Positions 14,001-25,280 of a stretch of 64,000 nt of DNA are shown here, one piece after another. Under the pieces are notes generated by a model. It was not told the origin of the DNA. It did not search any database and saw only the letters and a program-made list of their open reading frames with translations. This stretch comes from Mimachlamys varia (taxonomy: Eukaryota > Mollusca > Bivalvia > Pectinida > Pectinidae). Location: NCBI GenBank assembly GCA_947623455.1, contig OX392538.1, positions 33,107,001-33,171,000 on the forward strand, in the 5' to 3' direction. The position numbers were made by a program, and so were the translations under genes. How positions within the stretch are numbered: the first letter of the stretch is position 1; the number at the start of each line of letters is the position of its first letter.

Positions 14001-17000
14001 TTCTTCATACAGTATGTACAGTACATATACATGTCAATGTTTGCTATGTTCAATATTCATGAGCCGAAGTTCCGATGTTTCGAAGTTTTCACGACGGTCC
14101 CACAAAGTTCGAAACATCAAAGTTTGACTGTATGGGGAAATTACAGTTTTTGGTAAAATGATGTCTGTATAAGAGTTGACCATTAAGACTCATTGGCCTC
14201 TTGTCTGACTGTAAAATATCAGGTATCAAAATTACCACTTACATTTGGAAGAATTGGCATTTGAGAGCAGAATTTGTTGATACTTTATGATAATGACAAA
14301 TTATAGTACACTCACTTTCAAAGGGCAGTTTTGTTATCTAATTGATAATTGTGATAATGAGAACTTCATAATTTTGGTACTGTATGCTTGTTGCTTACAG
14401 TTCATTTGTGTTTTGGGCAAGTGGGGGATATATATCTATGTTAATCACTCTGTCCAATTTGCATCCAATCCCCTCCTGCCTCCATGTACAGTATATATAT
14501 ATCTTCCCACAAAGTGGTCAAGTGTGACCTTTAACCCTTTAACCTTGATCCAAGACCAAGACTCTAATGAGGTATAGAGATATGTGAGCTTTATATAAGG
14601 GAAATTTATGTAACAACAATTATGAAACATGTGATCTAAATTTATCACTCTAGTTGGCTTGAATATATTCACCATTGCATAGCATAGCCATTATATAACT
14701 CTACATATTTCAGTTGGCATTTATAAGGCCATGACTGCCATTGACCTATTGATGTTGTAATCATTTTTATGACGTCATACCTGTTACATTGGGCACTGCT
14801 GAATGAACAAGCATATGTTGGATAGATACAGTTTTGAGCTAAATGCTGAGAAATAGAAAGAGTAATTGAATTTTGTATGAGATGAACAGATTCTAAAAAT
14901 GGTAACTACAATTATTAAACTGCTTTCAGTTGGCATTTATAGGCAATATGAATTCTAACTGGACAAAGAAAAATCCAACGTGAAGCACATTAGCGCTTCA
15001 TTGAATTTGCGTTCGTCTAGTTGACATTTATATTTCGGAGAATCAAGCCCCTACAGCCTTGGTGAAAAGCAACTGTGCTATTGGGGGGGGGGGGGGCATT
15101 GCACTATCTAACCACTCGTGATTCTTTGTTGCATCTTAATTCATGAACCCTGAACAGATTTAGCTCATATTCACACCATATCATCATATGATAAGTTATA
15201 CACCTGATTAGAGTTTGCTGGTTAAAGTGTCAAAGGTCACACTTGACCACTTTGTGGGGTTGGATGGTATATCTATGTGAGCCCTTGCTTTTGCACTGTG
15301 TTTTTTGCTTTTATTTTGCAAAAATTGCTCTAAAATCTCCTAAAAGCTTAAACACTGAGAGGAAAAAACCCATGAGCGACATTGGTGAACAATGCCAATA
15401 ATGATGGTATATTTGCAATACTTTGTATGATTGATGCTTAAATTCATCTTTTATTCATTGGTGTGTTTTTTTAATATTTTTGCAGGACACTGAGGAGGCA
15501 GCAGGGATACAAGACTGTACTACACAACCAAAGAAGACCAACAAAAGAGGGAAAGGAAAGCAGGTGTGTTTTAATTTTGTTCAAACCAAATAAGAGGTGC
15601 AAGTCTTCTATATTGATTAAAATTACACTACATTCACTAAAAACAGTGAAAAGTCACATTTTTTCTGTAAGAAATTTAATGGTAACTCAAATTGAAGTAC
15701 AACATAGTTACATGGTAATAAAAAAAAACACCACTGTTAGATGCATATAGGTTTAAACATATACTCAAAACATTTGTTTTGACTTGTATTACTTTAAACC
15801 TCATTATGCTGTTTAAAGCCAAATAAGAATATAGCTGTTGTCCCTGTTTCTGACTGTCTCTATTTTTCCCTGCGGAACCTAACCAATTTTTTTCTCATAG
15901 GTATGAAGGTCAAAGCTCTAGGTAACCATTACTTAAAATTGAACCGACATCTGAAGTAAGGTTTCTATGCCAAAACTTAGTTCCCTTGACCCTATTAGAA
16001 GACCTTGCTTGGGATTGCTCTTCAGTTAGGCATACGTTAAGTGCTTCCTCACTGAAAGTTCTTGCAGGGAATTCTGCTTTTGGTTCGAGGGTCTCAGATT
16101 AAGGTCACTATAACTTTGAATATAACTGATGTCCTAAACTAGGGATTCTGTGAAAAGTGACTAAAGATAGATTAAAACATTGGAGGCATGGATCCAATTG
16201 TCAAAATTGACAGGATGTATAATGGTATAGCTTTGTCCACCTGTACGTCCCTCTGGAGATCTTCTTCTACAGTGTTCGACCGATTTCTTTCAAAATTTGG
16301 TAGACTTAATTATCATGACATGAACTTGTGTTTTTGGAATGGCATTTTGATTCAACATTATTTAGAATTTTATTTCACCTGTTTTACACGTTACCGTACA
16401 TCAATTGACATTGCCTACATCTAACCTAAGTACACTTCTGATAAGTTCCAACGAGCATGTCATGCCTCCACTTGGGGTGCTTTTGGTATCATTGTTATCT
16501 TGTAATTGTGATATAAGTGATTATGTTGTTCTTTTGAATACCTACGAAACTACTTTAATTTGATTTTGAGAGGTCATTTTTTTTTTTAATTTACTTAGTT
16601 GCTACTAAGATCATTTTGTCCTTGAAAAAAATAGAAATAAAATACATGTAATAATTACCAAAAGAATTTTAATTCCCAATTGACTCTCTTTGCGTGTTAG
16701 CATGAAATATATCCCACACAAAATATAAGTGATTTTCAGTAGTTGCACAAAATAAGATGTATAATAAAAATTCAAAACACCCTTTAACAATGAACATGTT
16801 ATCCATTAATTTTATAAACCATTGGGCCAGGTGGGCACAATAGGAGTGTGCATGTAGAAAATTGAATAAATAATTGTATTTTCATAAAATAACAATTTGC
16901 AATTTTAATAATTCTGTTGTAATGAAGGTAATAGATTCTTATCAACGAAAAAATAAAATGTTATCACCTACATTCCCTTCCTTTTATGGATGGGAAACAG

Positions 17001-20000
17001 TTACCTGGTAATGCATCTTTCTATTTCACCTCATGTCATCTCAATCATGAAAGTTAGAGATTTAGTTTGACAGGCTTATTTTAATACTTTGGTTAGATGT
17101 TCATACTTATGGCAAAGTTATTTGTCAATATTGGGTTAAGAATTCATACACATATTAAATGTTTGCTTGTTGATTTTATTTTGTTCCGTTTCTTTTTCAG
17201 GCTTGTCAGTCAAGAAAAGTTGCTGGTGAAACAACTCTTCCAAAACAAACTCTCATAGAGGTGAGATATATCAACTATGCAGAACATTTGACTGTTTTAG
17301 CAAATGTTGTTACAGTCATACATTAACATTTTTTGTTGCCTTCGCCTATATATCATTAGTAAACCAGATTGTATTATATCACTCTGTATACTACACAATT
17401 TGTAATGCCGTATCACATGACATTATTCTGACCCTTTGCACTGCGCCTAGGATAACTTGTATGACTTTAAACATATTTTATTGTCCAAAATAGGCAAAAG
17501 GATTAGGCACAAGTTATAACACCTTATGAAGCCATCTCCTATCAACAAACAATATTTACACAGGTGATGACATAGACATTTACAAATTCAAAGTGGAAAT
17601 AAGTCAATTTTACACAATAAGTGATATATAGTAGAGATAGACATAAATTGCATGTCTAAAATCTTTTGTTTGATTTGATGAAGGCCTGCACATATCCTTA
17701 ATGTAAATATAAGCTTTCAAATAAAACAGGATGTATTATACAGTCAGTATGAATACATTTTGGGTGACAGATAAATAATCATGCCACCCTAACGACATTT
17801 TATTTAGCTGTCACCCAAATTATATTCATATTGACTGCATGTATACTACATGTGATAACAGTTCAATGTTTAAATAACACATAGTTTGAAACCAGTAGAA
17901 ATGTGTGCTAAAGGACTAAAACAACATTTGCTTATATTCATTATAAATATTTACATTACTACCTATACAGAATCATTATTTTTTCGTATTTTGGAACATT
18001 TTTGGAACCACAAATCAAGTGATGACAATAAAAGCTATGTGGTGTCTTAATAAAGATCCAACAAAATATAACATTAGCTTATGTCTGTGCTCACACTAGC
18101 CATTCATATCGTCCATGGTCTGTCGTCTGTTCTGTCTTCCATCCATCCTTAAACAATACTTGTTATCGCTATTTCTTGAGAAGGACTGAATGGATCTTTC
18201 TCAAATTGCATATGCAGGCTCCCCATGTTAATAAATACAAGATGGGCCTCTCTTTAAGTTTTGTATTTTGGAACTTACCAGAAAAACAAAACTCCTGATT
18301 AGACACCTCCTTTCAACTATTATTTATTTTCACAAGAAATTTCAAAGTTCATAGCACTGAGATAGAATAAATACATGTATATGAAAAAAATAGAACAAAG
18401 ATTAAATACAAAAATGAAAGTTAAAATAAGAAGTGAAAAGAGCCATCTTTCTAAGAATGAATGAATAATCATCAATGGTGGGTGCCAAGATCCCTCTGGG
18501 ATCTCTTGTCATTATTAATGCTTATTTGCTAAAAGAACATATATACATATATGCCTTTATATAATTAGCTACTTTTGCTAATGGAATTCGATTTAAATAA
18601 ACCATTTTTATAAACAATGACTCCCTATAAATGTATAATAAGAATTGATCCAATTCAATATATGATATGTTAAATATACCAGAAGTTATATTAATATTAA
18701 CACTTAAATTTTGACCCTACTATTATTTGCTTAAAGAGAAAAGTTGTCTTTAGTGACTTTTGCTAAAACTTTTTTGCAGAAGAGAGTGAGCACAGCTTAT
18801 GTGTAGTTTAGTCTATTAACAACATCGGACTTCACAATGCATTGCAATAGAAAAAGTAGAGCAAATGTAAATATAGCTTCAAGTATGTTTGCAGGTTTTA
18901 AAAAAGTGTAGAACTTCATCATTTTTAGCAAAAGATCTGATTTGTAGATTTGCACATCCTTTAACTAAGGTAAATGTTACAATGATGTCAGTATTTAATC
19001 AATTGCCACTGTCATAATCACTTTAGACAAGTTAGAAAGCTCAATGAACTTTAAGGCTAAATATAGGAATTGAGAGATAATCAATAATTTGGTTCATCAG
19101 ACATGCATCCAATATTACAGTGTCTCTTTATTATAGTGCTTTTATATCAAGTCATATTTACTTGATTGTATATTGTTAATCAGCATTGGTCAAGGTAAAG
19201 CATCAATAAAAACTTAGAAAATCAGAGTTCAAAATAGTTTACACAATTGTCTGGGCAGTTAAGTTAAAGACATAATCATAAATGAAATTAAAATCCCAGT
19301 GAAATATAATACAAATATCACATTCACACTTATTCTTCACAGGAAGCATTTTTTAATTGATAAATAATTGATCAGTAGAATTTACCAAATGATGATTGAT
19401 CGTTATAACTGATTCCCAACACTTATTTTATAGATGTTGGTGGTTCAGATCAGAACCTGGGCTTTTTGCACAGTAGAAAAAGCTGATGTAGGATAATATC
19501 AGAACTTAAGGTTTCATTATAGTACATAATATTGAGATATCTTGTGTGTAAGGTAACTATAACTAGAATCATTTATCTGATGATATAATGTAAGTTACTC
19601 TTTTTAAAAATGTACATCTTATTTTCACAGGGAACAAATGGAAGGAAGGTAACTGTCCATTTTGAAGGAGCAGAAGAAACAAATCCTCAACATGCCCAGC
19701 CATTAAGACAGCCAAATTACAAAGACGGTCTATCTTTAGATCAGGCCGACCTTGTTCAACTGCATGTGCAGCAATTTCAAGAGAACCGTTCCATCGTTTC
19801 AACACAGACAGATCATGTCATTTTATTTGACAGTGCAGAAGACTTTCATAAGGAACTAATCAATAGTACAAAGGCAAAAGTCTCCCGAGGTTCCCAGTGT
19901 ACCCCATCATCTCACACATCCACAGGAACTCAGACAGATGTGGACACCAGTGAAACCACAAATCAGCTTATTCTTCAAAAATTAGAACATTTGATCGAAC

Positions 20001-20701
20001 TGCAGAACAGAAGACTGTGTACATCTTTCATTGAGGAAGAGACACCGCAGATACCAACGTTATCAAGGCCAGTGCGGAGAAGGCGGTTGGAATTGGAATC
20101 CGTCTCAAGTCAACCCCTCGACACAACTTCTCTGCAGATTACAAGTGAGGTTCCACCTGTTTCAACCTCTGCTGTGCCCCAATCAACTGCCACCAACGAA
20201 ACAATGTCCAATGAAGCTTTGCTCTCTATTTATGACTTTACCTCTTCAACCAGTCCCTGTTTGTCTAGGCCCGCCAGTCCTGTCCTGTCCTGTACTACTC
20301 ATGAGGACCTCTTTACCCTGATAGACTCAGATATTTCTACATGTATGCCATGTTCTGGCTCCACAATTCACAGTTTTGAAATACGACAATCAGACCAACC
20401 AATGATCTATGATTTAGATGTCCAGAATCCCGAATTAACGGTAGAGGATCTTGACGCTGAAACATTATTTAATATCAAGGACAATAAAACCAATCTTCTT
20501 TTTGCTTGGACTTTGACAAAGAAGCTTTTTACACCGCAGGAGTTTGTTGGGCGCAACTTCTACGGCAATAGAGGTAAATCTGGACTTTCTCCTCGACGTA
20601 GACGCGCCATTGTTTCAGCCATTCAACGTACATGTGGCAGTGGGGAAGTGAAAAAAGCTGTGGATGCCATCAATTCAGGGTTACGAAAATTTAACCGATG
20701 A
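872..20701 (+). CDS. BEN domain-containing protein, six coding exons, 525 residues
   Basis: Exons 872-917, 7316-7492, 11573-11718, 15486-15563, 17201-17260 and 19631-20701 join with matching phases (1,1,0,0,0) at GT-AG introns. They give 1,578 nt including the stop. Residues about 446-525 form a BEN domain: an ETLFNIKDN lead, hydrophobic LLFAWTLTKKLF, then GRNFYGNRGK and LSPRRRRAIVSAI. BEN domains bind DNA or chromatin proteins in the nucleus and usually act in transcriptional repression. Residues 24-33 (YVLVLFDYDG) begin a small N-terminal hydrophobic module that I do not recognise confidently. The middle is polar and Ser/Thr-rich, with basic stretches near residues 100-160, two TQTD motifs near 227 and 269, and a short predicted coiled coil at about 280-298. 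Start at 872: A at -3, upstream in-frame TGA at 833. A second in-frame ATG lies at 890. Nuclear role is inferred from the domain, and the exact BEN subfamily is unknown. Confidence 0.85.
2050..2079. repeat. Poly-C tract of 30 bases
   Basis: An uninterrupted run of 30 C in intron 1 of the BEN gene. Its true length in the genome is uncertain, because such tracts are prone to sequencing and assembly error. Confidence 0.95.
4315..4854 (+). mobile_element. 540-bp TA-flanked Tc1/mariner-type MITE carrying an HTH fragment
   Basis: Perfect 31-bp terminal inverted repeats start CAGGGTGTCTCAAAAT and end in its complement. They are flanked by TA on both sides (or TATA). Inside, 4538-4810 is open on the plus strand; its first about 50 residues (MEVSKQVVALYYGNGKSP..., then ICRKQIYRIIAKYEKHG) look like the N-terminal helix-turn-helix of a Tc1/mariner-like transposase. 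The catalytic part is absent, so this is a deletion derivative that depends on a full-length relative elsewhere. It sits in intron 1 of the BEN gene in the sense direction. Confidence 0.85.
5871..6264. mobile_element. TTAA-flanked MITE, copy 1 (family AGGCCCAATATACG)
   Basis: The ends read TTAAAGGCCCAATAAACG and, on the other strand, TTAAAGGCCCCATATACG. This is the same family as the copies at 32173, 48320 and 61989. It lies in intron 1 of the BEN gene. It has no open reading frame. The TTAA target site suggests mobilisation by a piggyBac-type transposase, which I do not see in the window. Confidence 0.85.
7316..7492 (+). CDS. BEN gene coding exon 2
   Basis: Polypyrimidine tract and TTTTCAG acceptor end at 7315; donor CAG|GTAATT follows 7492. 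It encodes about 59 residues, including YVLVLFDYDG and a Lys-rich end (MYKGKQHDVEILKIS). An ATG at 7321 could serve as an alternative start if exon 1 were skipped. Confidence 0.75.
8796..11098. mobile_element. 2.3-kb TTAA-flanked non-autonomous element
   Basis: Both ends begin TTAAAGGATTTTGTGC (one T fewer on the right) and remain nearly identical for about 45 bp (through AACGAAAAATGAAAATTTT). Weaker inverted similarity continues for about 200 bp, including GACGTCATCTTAGT on each arm. There is no ORF over 60 codons inside. It sits in intron 2 of the BEN gene. TTAA on each side suggests the same superfamily as the AGGCCCAATA family, although the internal sequence differs. Confidence 0.75.
11573..11718 (+). 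CDS. BEN gene coding exon 3
   Basis: Acceptor TTTTTTTGTAG before 11573 and donor CAG|GTATGT after 11718. It starts in phase 1, completing an Asp codon, and ends in phase 0. It encodes an acidic stretch (FESLDAFEDEWTD) followed by a basic one (KEKQRRNSRKGNK) and GFLDIWPADPQ. Confidence 0.8.
11777..11914. repeat. Long hairpin repeat
   Basis: A near-perfect inverted repeat with arms of about 60 bp. GTGTATGTAGGATAGGGATA on the left is mirrored on the right, and the two ACAAAATGTGGT cores also pair. It is followed to about 12,320 by DNA that starts and ends with CTCTCATAT/ATATGAGAG inverted segments, so the hairpin may be one end of a larger element. Confidence 0.7.
12340..12780. repeat. Degenerate tandem repeat, about 140-bp unit
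   Basis: Three to four diverged units each contain 'aagtactgaatggat', 'ctcaaatttcatat' and an 'atggc[tc]ga...cagccat' segment. Related sequence recurs at about 18,130-18,260. It lies in intron 3 of the BEN gene with no coding potential. It resembles widely dispersed intronic repeats of bivalves, an assignment made from memory. Confidence 0.55.
13628..14132. mobile_element. Pogo-type MITE
   Basis: The left end AGTCAAACCTCAATTAATC and the right end, read on the other strand, CAGTCAAACTTTGATGTTTC are related inverted ends. Repeated 'tcaaacttc(g)' steps follow inside. Ends of the CAGTCAAAC/TTCGAA type next to TA are characteristic of pogo/Tigger derivatives. No transposase remains. It lies in intron 3 of the BEN gene. 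Confidence 0.55.
14506..15262. mobile_element. Inverted-repeat element with a nested second repeat
   Basis: CCACAAAGTGGTCAAGTGTG at the left is mirrored at about 15,262 on the right, with roughly 45 paired bases per arm. Between the arms lies a second repeat (14,712-14,945) bounded by two direct copies of CAGTTGGCATTTATA. Part of this inner repeat (AGCTTAATGCTGAGAAATA, GATGAACAGATTCTAAAA) recurs at 46,616-47,090. A poly-G run is at about 15,083-15,096. Confidence 0.55.
15486..15563 (+). CDS. BEN gene coding exon 4
   Basis: Acceptor TTTTTGCAG ends at 15485; donor CAG|GTGTGT. Exactly 26 codons in phase 0, ending in the Lys-rich KKTNKRGKGKQ, a possible nuclear localisation signal. Confidence 0.75.
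17201..17260 (+). CDS. BEN gene coding exon 5
   Basis: Acceptor TCTTTTTCAG ends at 17200; donor GAG|GTGAGA. Exactly 20 codons in phase 0 (ACQSRKVAGE onwards). Small size makes it less certain than its neighbours, but both splice sites are good and the phase fits. Confidence 0.7.
17741..17839. repeat. 99-bp hairpin MITE
   Basis: The arm CAGTCAGTATGAATACATTT plus GGGTGACAG is mirrored by CTGTCACCC plus a matching distal arm; the loop is about 20 bp. It is in intron 5 of the BEN gene. No target-site duplication is clear. Confidence 0.7.
18080..18500. repeat. Dispersed intronic repeat related to 12,340-12,780
   Basis: Contains 'gtccatggtctgtcgtctgt', 'ccatccttaaacaatacttg' and 'tcttgagaaggactgaatgg', matching the repeat in intron 3 and a further fragment at about 39,680-39,720. 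No ORF. Confidence 0.5.
19631..20701 (+). CDS. BEN gene terminal exon with BEN domain
   Basis: Acceptor ATTTTCACAG ends at 19630; stop TGA at 20699-20701. It encodes 356 residues: a polar linker, two TQTD motifs, a short coiled coil (LILQKLEHLIELQNRRL), a long Ser/Thr/Pro-rich region and the C-terminal BEN domain. It is the best-supported coding block in the window, open for over 1 kb. Confidence 0.9.
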   Translation, partial: GTNGRKVTVHFEGAEETNPQHAQPLRQPNYKDGLSLDQADLVQLHVQQFQENRSIVSTQTDHVILFDSAEDFHKELINSTKAKVSRGSQCTPSSHTSTGTQTDVDTSETTNQLILQKLEHLIELQNRRLCTSFIEEETPQIPTLSRPVRRRRLELESVSSQPLDTTSLQITSEVPPVSTSAVPQSTATNETMSNEALLSIYDFTSSTSPCLSRPASPVLSCTTHEDLFTLIDSDISTCMPCSGSTIHSFEIRQSDQPMIYDLDVQNPELTVEDLDAETLFNIKDNKTNLLFAWTLTKKLFTPQEFVGRNFYGNRGKSGLSPRRRRAIVSAIQRTCGSGEVKKAVDAINSGLRKFNR

Positions 20702-20839
20702 ACACTCTGTAAAATACTTTTGTGACTTTGAAGTGAATTTTGTGTAAATAAGTGTGTGCCAAAAACAACTTTACAGTTTTTTACTTTGAAGTGACTTGTG
20801 AAAAATTTGTGTGTGCAAAAACTTCTTTCTTCACCTTGT

Positions 20840-21240
20840 GGGGGTTTCTGTGCATTATCTTTGCAATGTGTGCACAAATTTAATCGAAACTTGAAATGCT
20901 GATTTACAGATACATCATAGGGAAATCTAGGTCAAGTTCCGATTTGATTATGGTTAAATGTTTTTTTACTTTCCTTGACCTTAGAAAAATTCCAATAATT
21001 TACAGTTTCTGTGATTTATCACTACAATGTGTACACATTTTAATCTGAAATTTGGTATACTGATACATCATGGGGATATGTAGGTTTTGTTTTGATCTGG
21101 GTACGAGTAAATTAATTTTTACATTGTTACGGCCCTCAAGACTTTTCCAACAATTCAGTTTCCATTCATTACCTCTGCAACAGTTGCACATAGTGAACTG
21201 AAATTTGGTACACAGATACATCATGGGAATATTTAGGTAC
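20840..21240. repeat. Three diverged tandem units downstream of the BEN stop
   Basis: Units of about 130-150 bp share 'tttctgtg', 'caatgtgtacaca', 'gaaatttggta' and 'cagatacatcat(g)gg'. They begin 140 bp after the BEN stop codon and would lie in its 3' untranslated region if the transcript runs to the candidate poly(A) signal at 21,826. The antisense reading is partly open only because the repeats are in register. Confidence 0.6.
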
Positions 21241-21825
21241 ACTGAATAATAGTGACTTCATTTTTTCATGGATTTTATTAAAATATCTTGAATTTGAGTG
21301 TCGGTATTATTGGATTGTACCATTTTATTATCAGGTCAAACAATCTAGGTATTTGTGCGCTCCAGTCAACCGTGACCATTGTTTATCGTGTATAGGTAGG
21401 ATTTGTTGTATTGTTTTGTTTCATGCTATAACGTATATATTATGTTGGTATAAGGATCATATATTCAATATATATGTTAGTTTGAATATTGGAGTATGGA
21501 ACATCATGCTATTAATAGATCTGTAACATGCTGTGATAAAGGGCTACATTGTAACAAAGAATTACCTTGACCAACTTTAAAGGTCACAGGGGTAAAATCT
21601 GTTTAAAGGTTTCAAATAACTTCTTTTCATAACTCGTATGCCCTGGGTAATGATATTGATATGTAGAAACTAGCAAGCTGGATTGGAGGAAGTTTGTCCG
21701 CATAAGTGACCTTGACACTTTCATGGTCATGGGTGTCATATGTTGAAATCTTTCTATTTAGTTCATTTGATCTGTGATCCACTGATATTTTGCCTTTTGC
21801 TATATTTTAGATCAATTCTTTCAAA

Positions 21826-21831
21826 AATAAA
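21826..21831 (+). terminator. Candidate polyadenylation signal for the BEN gene
   Basis: First good AATAAA hexamer found downstream of the stop, 1.1 kb after it and past the tandem repeats. No transcript evidence, so the real site may differ. Confidence 0.25.
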
Positions 21832-22732
21832 ATTATGTACTGCGGAACTTCTGGTTGTGGTTGATTTATATTAATTAAAACTCAAAGAACATGGTGCATA
21901 ATTGTCCAATAGTAGTATAATATGAAACCATTTAAGGTTTTTGATACAATGGATAACTTTGGCTACTTCAAGTATTTCAAGATTTTTTTTCAATTATGAT
22001 AAATATTTAAAAGTAGTTGGGTGTCATCATCACTTGGATAATGCAGAAAAAATACTTTGCAATAAAGTTAACATACTTACTTGATGTACTTGACATATCC
22101 TTTCATATTTGCCATTATGACAATTATCAAGATCGATCTGGTTTAATCATACCAATGGTGCTTTCCTGGCCAAAAGGTGATTAGCTTAATTAGTATTTCA
22201 ATTCTCCTGTAACTTTCAAACCAAACTAATGAATAAGTTACAACTTTCCGGATATCAGATATGTAATAGGGTCAATTAAAAGCAAAAGTGTACCTTGTTT
22301 ATTGACAGAATTATCAAAGATTGAAAAATGGCGTTTAATAGTGATTAAGCTAGTCACTTTTTAAACAACTGGCCCAAGAGGTTTTGAATTAAGTAACAAT
22401 AGACAAGTTTTGATTATATGTTTTAATTATTACTTATTCAAAACATTACCAAATTTACCATGATTACCAATTCCTCATGCAGCTTAACTATGCAATATTA
22501 ACTGGTTTTACATTTGTTCAAATAGTTATATACACATTGAAATCCAAGTAAAGGCTCCCATTCCTGTCGTAATTGTACTGTGCTTAATATATGTAATATT
22601 GTACAATTCGTATCCATGTATGTATATGCATTACGATCCAGGTGTTCACATCACTATAATAGACGATTTCCACTATGATCATGTCAGAATACCGGACCGT
22701 CTATCACTGCGACTTCAAAGCATCCTTTTTGG

Positions 22733-22830
22733 GGGGATGTCGAGTTGGCGCAGTGGTAACGGCCGCAGGTATTTCTGGCTAGGCGATTTGATGCCGGTGA
22801 TCATGAGTTCGAGGCCCGGATAGGGCACAA
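22733..22830 (+). mobile_element. tRNA-derived SINE head
   Basis: Pol III promoter-like boxes are in order: an A box (AGTTGGCGCAGTGGTAA, about 22,743-22,760) and a B box (GAGTTCGAGGCCC, 22,805-22,817). The tRNA cloverleaf is imperfect and a non-tRNA tail follows, which fits a SINE rather than a functional tRNA. Confidence 0.6.
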
Positions 22831-25280
22831 GTCAAAAAATTGTCTTTCTTCGTCATTTGTGTTTCCGTGTTACTTACATCTATTTACATACATGTATATA
22901 TACAGTATGCAATTGTTAGAAACTTAATAAATAGACAAAGACAGGTTTAATTCCAAAGTTTATTAATCATTAATCAATCAGCATAGTGTGAGAGTCTACC
23001 ATCAAAAAATCATTTTTCCACTAGCATATTGTCACATTGCCTAACAATGGTATTGCATTCCTCACAAGGCCAAATAAAAACTATGGATTATTTTCTGTCA
23101 CCCTTACTGCAAGCTAAGAAGCACTGATGAAGTAAAAGATCACCTTCCTATAGCTACAGTGTATATATTTCACCTTGTAAGACTATGTTACTAGATGTGT
23201 TGCACCGACATGTATGCCCCAGCTGGCAACAAAGGAGAATTAAAGTTCAGTTAGGTTAATCTTAGTGTTAATGGTTTAGATAAAATTTGAGACTTTTAAA
23301 ATGAGCATTTGTCAAGAAGGATTGCCAAGGTAAATTACTTGAAGAAATTTTTCAAGCATCTTAAATGAAAATTTTGAATAGAAAATTTAAAAAATAAAAA
23401 AAACTAATATATTGCAAAATTAGTTTACAAGGTTGATTTACAAGTTGTATGATATACAAAGAAATACCCAAAGAGTTTTTTGGTAGTTGATTTAGGAAAG
23501 TTCACCACAATTTAGTTCTTAAAAATTCCCAGTAAAGTAAGGCTCTCCAAATTAGGTTATACCTAAAAGACTAATTACAAGTGCAAAATTAATTTAGTCA
23601 AACCTTGGCTTTTTATCTTAAGAGGGAACGGGAAGAGCCATTTTTTTCCTGATCACTTCTTAATCAAAAGGGCACAATTAGGCACCAATTTTCATTGTCA
23701 AAATCCAAGAGAGACAGCCATTTCTTTTCTGATCAGTCCCACAATAAATAGGATGCAGCTTGTTCCAAGGGAAATTTGAGAAAGGTCCATTCAGGACTGG
23801 TGATAACAAGTTTTAAAAAGTAAACATGACAAGATTGCAATTGAAGCATATACTCCTCAACGATTGAGGCAATGTGATTTTAACAGCCTAACATCTGATG
23901 ATGGTGGACTGAAAAGTAATAATTAATTTAAAATGAGCATGTTTTCCTGATCTATCCCCACAATGAATATTAGCAAAACTTGAACCATAAAGAACCTATG
24001 AAGATATTTGAGAAACATACCTTCAGTTTTTCTCAAGAAAAAGGGATTAAACTTCCATTTTCGAAATTCAATGTGGCTGTTCTGTCAGCCATTTTCTATT
24101 TCTGATCACTATAACAAGGCACCAAGGGAAATCGTTATGACATTTGCAAGATCTATCCTGCATTTCTCAAGGAATATCTGAACATTACAAACTTAATTGT
24201 CAAAATCAAGAAAAGCATTCTTTCAGCCATTTTATTTTGTTATGTTCAATCCTTACACATGTAAATCAATATAGGCCCAACAAATATTAAAGAAAATCCT
24301 GTTAGTGGAATGGTAATAAATTGATGCCACCAGAATTTAAAGCAACTCTCGAAATAATTGTCAAGTAATATATACTGGTATACATACAATCATAACTTGT
24401 TATTTAATAATTTGAAATCTAATACATGTACATGTATATCATTAAAAAACTAATTTAATTCGAAGAATTATGTCAGTTTTGCCCAAATTTCACACTTGTA
24501 TCTGAACTCAATTGCTCATATAACTTGAATACAAGAAAACTTTTCCCCGGACTTTAAAATGTAACAGTTTCTACTGTATATAACTGTTCTAATTTGGAAT
24601 ACAATATATATGTATACAATTACATGTACAATAATTTATCTTCATGTAATCAGAGTTCATTTACGAAACATAAATTTGCATGGTCCAGTCAAGGAAAAAC
24701 ACGCTGCATTTGAGCACACATTCGATTTCTCTATTCATAAAACAGTACACTGCAACTCAAAAAGAGATGAACAGATACGTATACAATTGTCTACATACTG
24801 GAATTAAAATGCATAGCAATATCTAAGAAAACTACTTGATTAGCAAAATTTGTAAAGAATTTATAGTTCAAAACTCAAAGTCAAATATATATTATAATTA
24901 AAGTAAAAAAATTACCTTTTTTTTCATAATTTCAATTAACCTCAAAATCATATAAATCAGCAATTACAGAAATAGACAATTTTACAGAGTAGTTGACTAT
25001 TCCTAGGATAGTTTTGTCTTTAAAATAACCCAATGTTCAATTAGTAGAACTTCAGTGAAAATAGTTAACAATGATCTCAACATTTTTGTGCCAAGTTGTA
25101 TGTTTTGTTGCTGAGGGGAATTTGAAACAGTATATAAAAAAAATACATTTTGTAACAAATTATGATAAAAAGAGTTCAAATGGATCCATACATATCCATT
25201 TATTTAGGTGAGGCCAGATCACCTACATGTAGCTTGATACCAATTGATTAGACACACATGTACACATGTCACTCTCATTA
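22831..25280. other. Repeat-rich intergenic DNA, no gene seen
   Basis: AT-rich sequence with short repeated 'agccattt...ctgatca' phrases between about 23,620 and 24,250 and many ACATGTA steps. No ORF with domain character and no convincing splice-linked exons were found. Confidence 0.5.

Noticed and set aside
20623..21242. Antisense ORFs downstream of the BEN stop
   Set aside because: They are shadows of the BEN exon and of tandem repeats in the 3' region.
22733..22830. Functional tRNA gene
   Set aside because: A and B boxes are present but the acceptor and anticodon stems do not pair well and a SINE-like tail follows. The same applies to 38,527 and 59,862.
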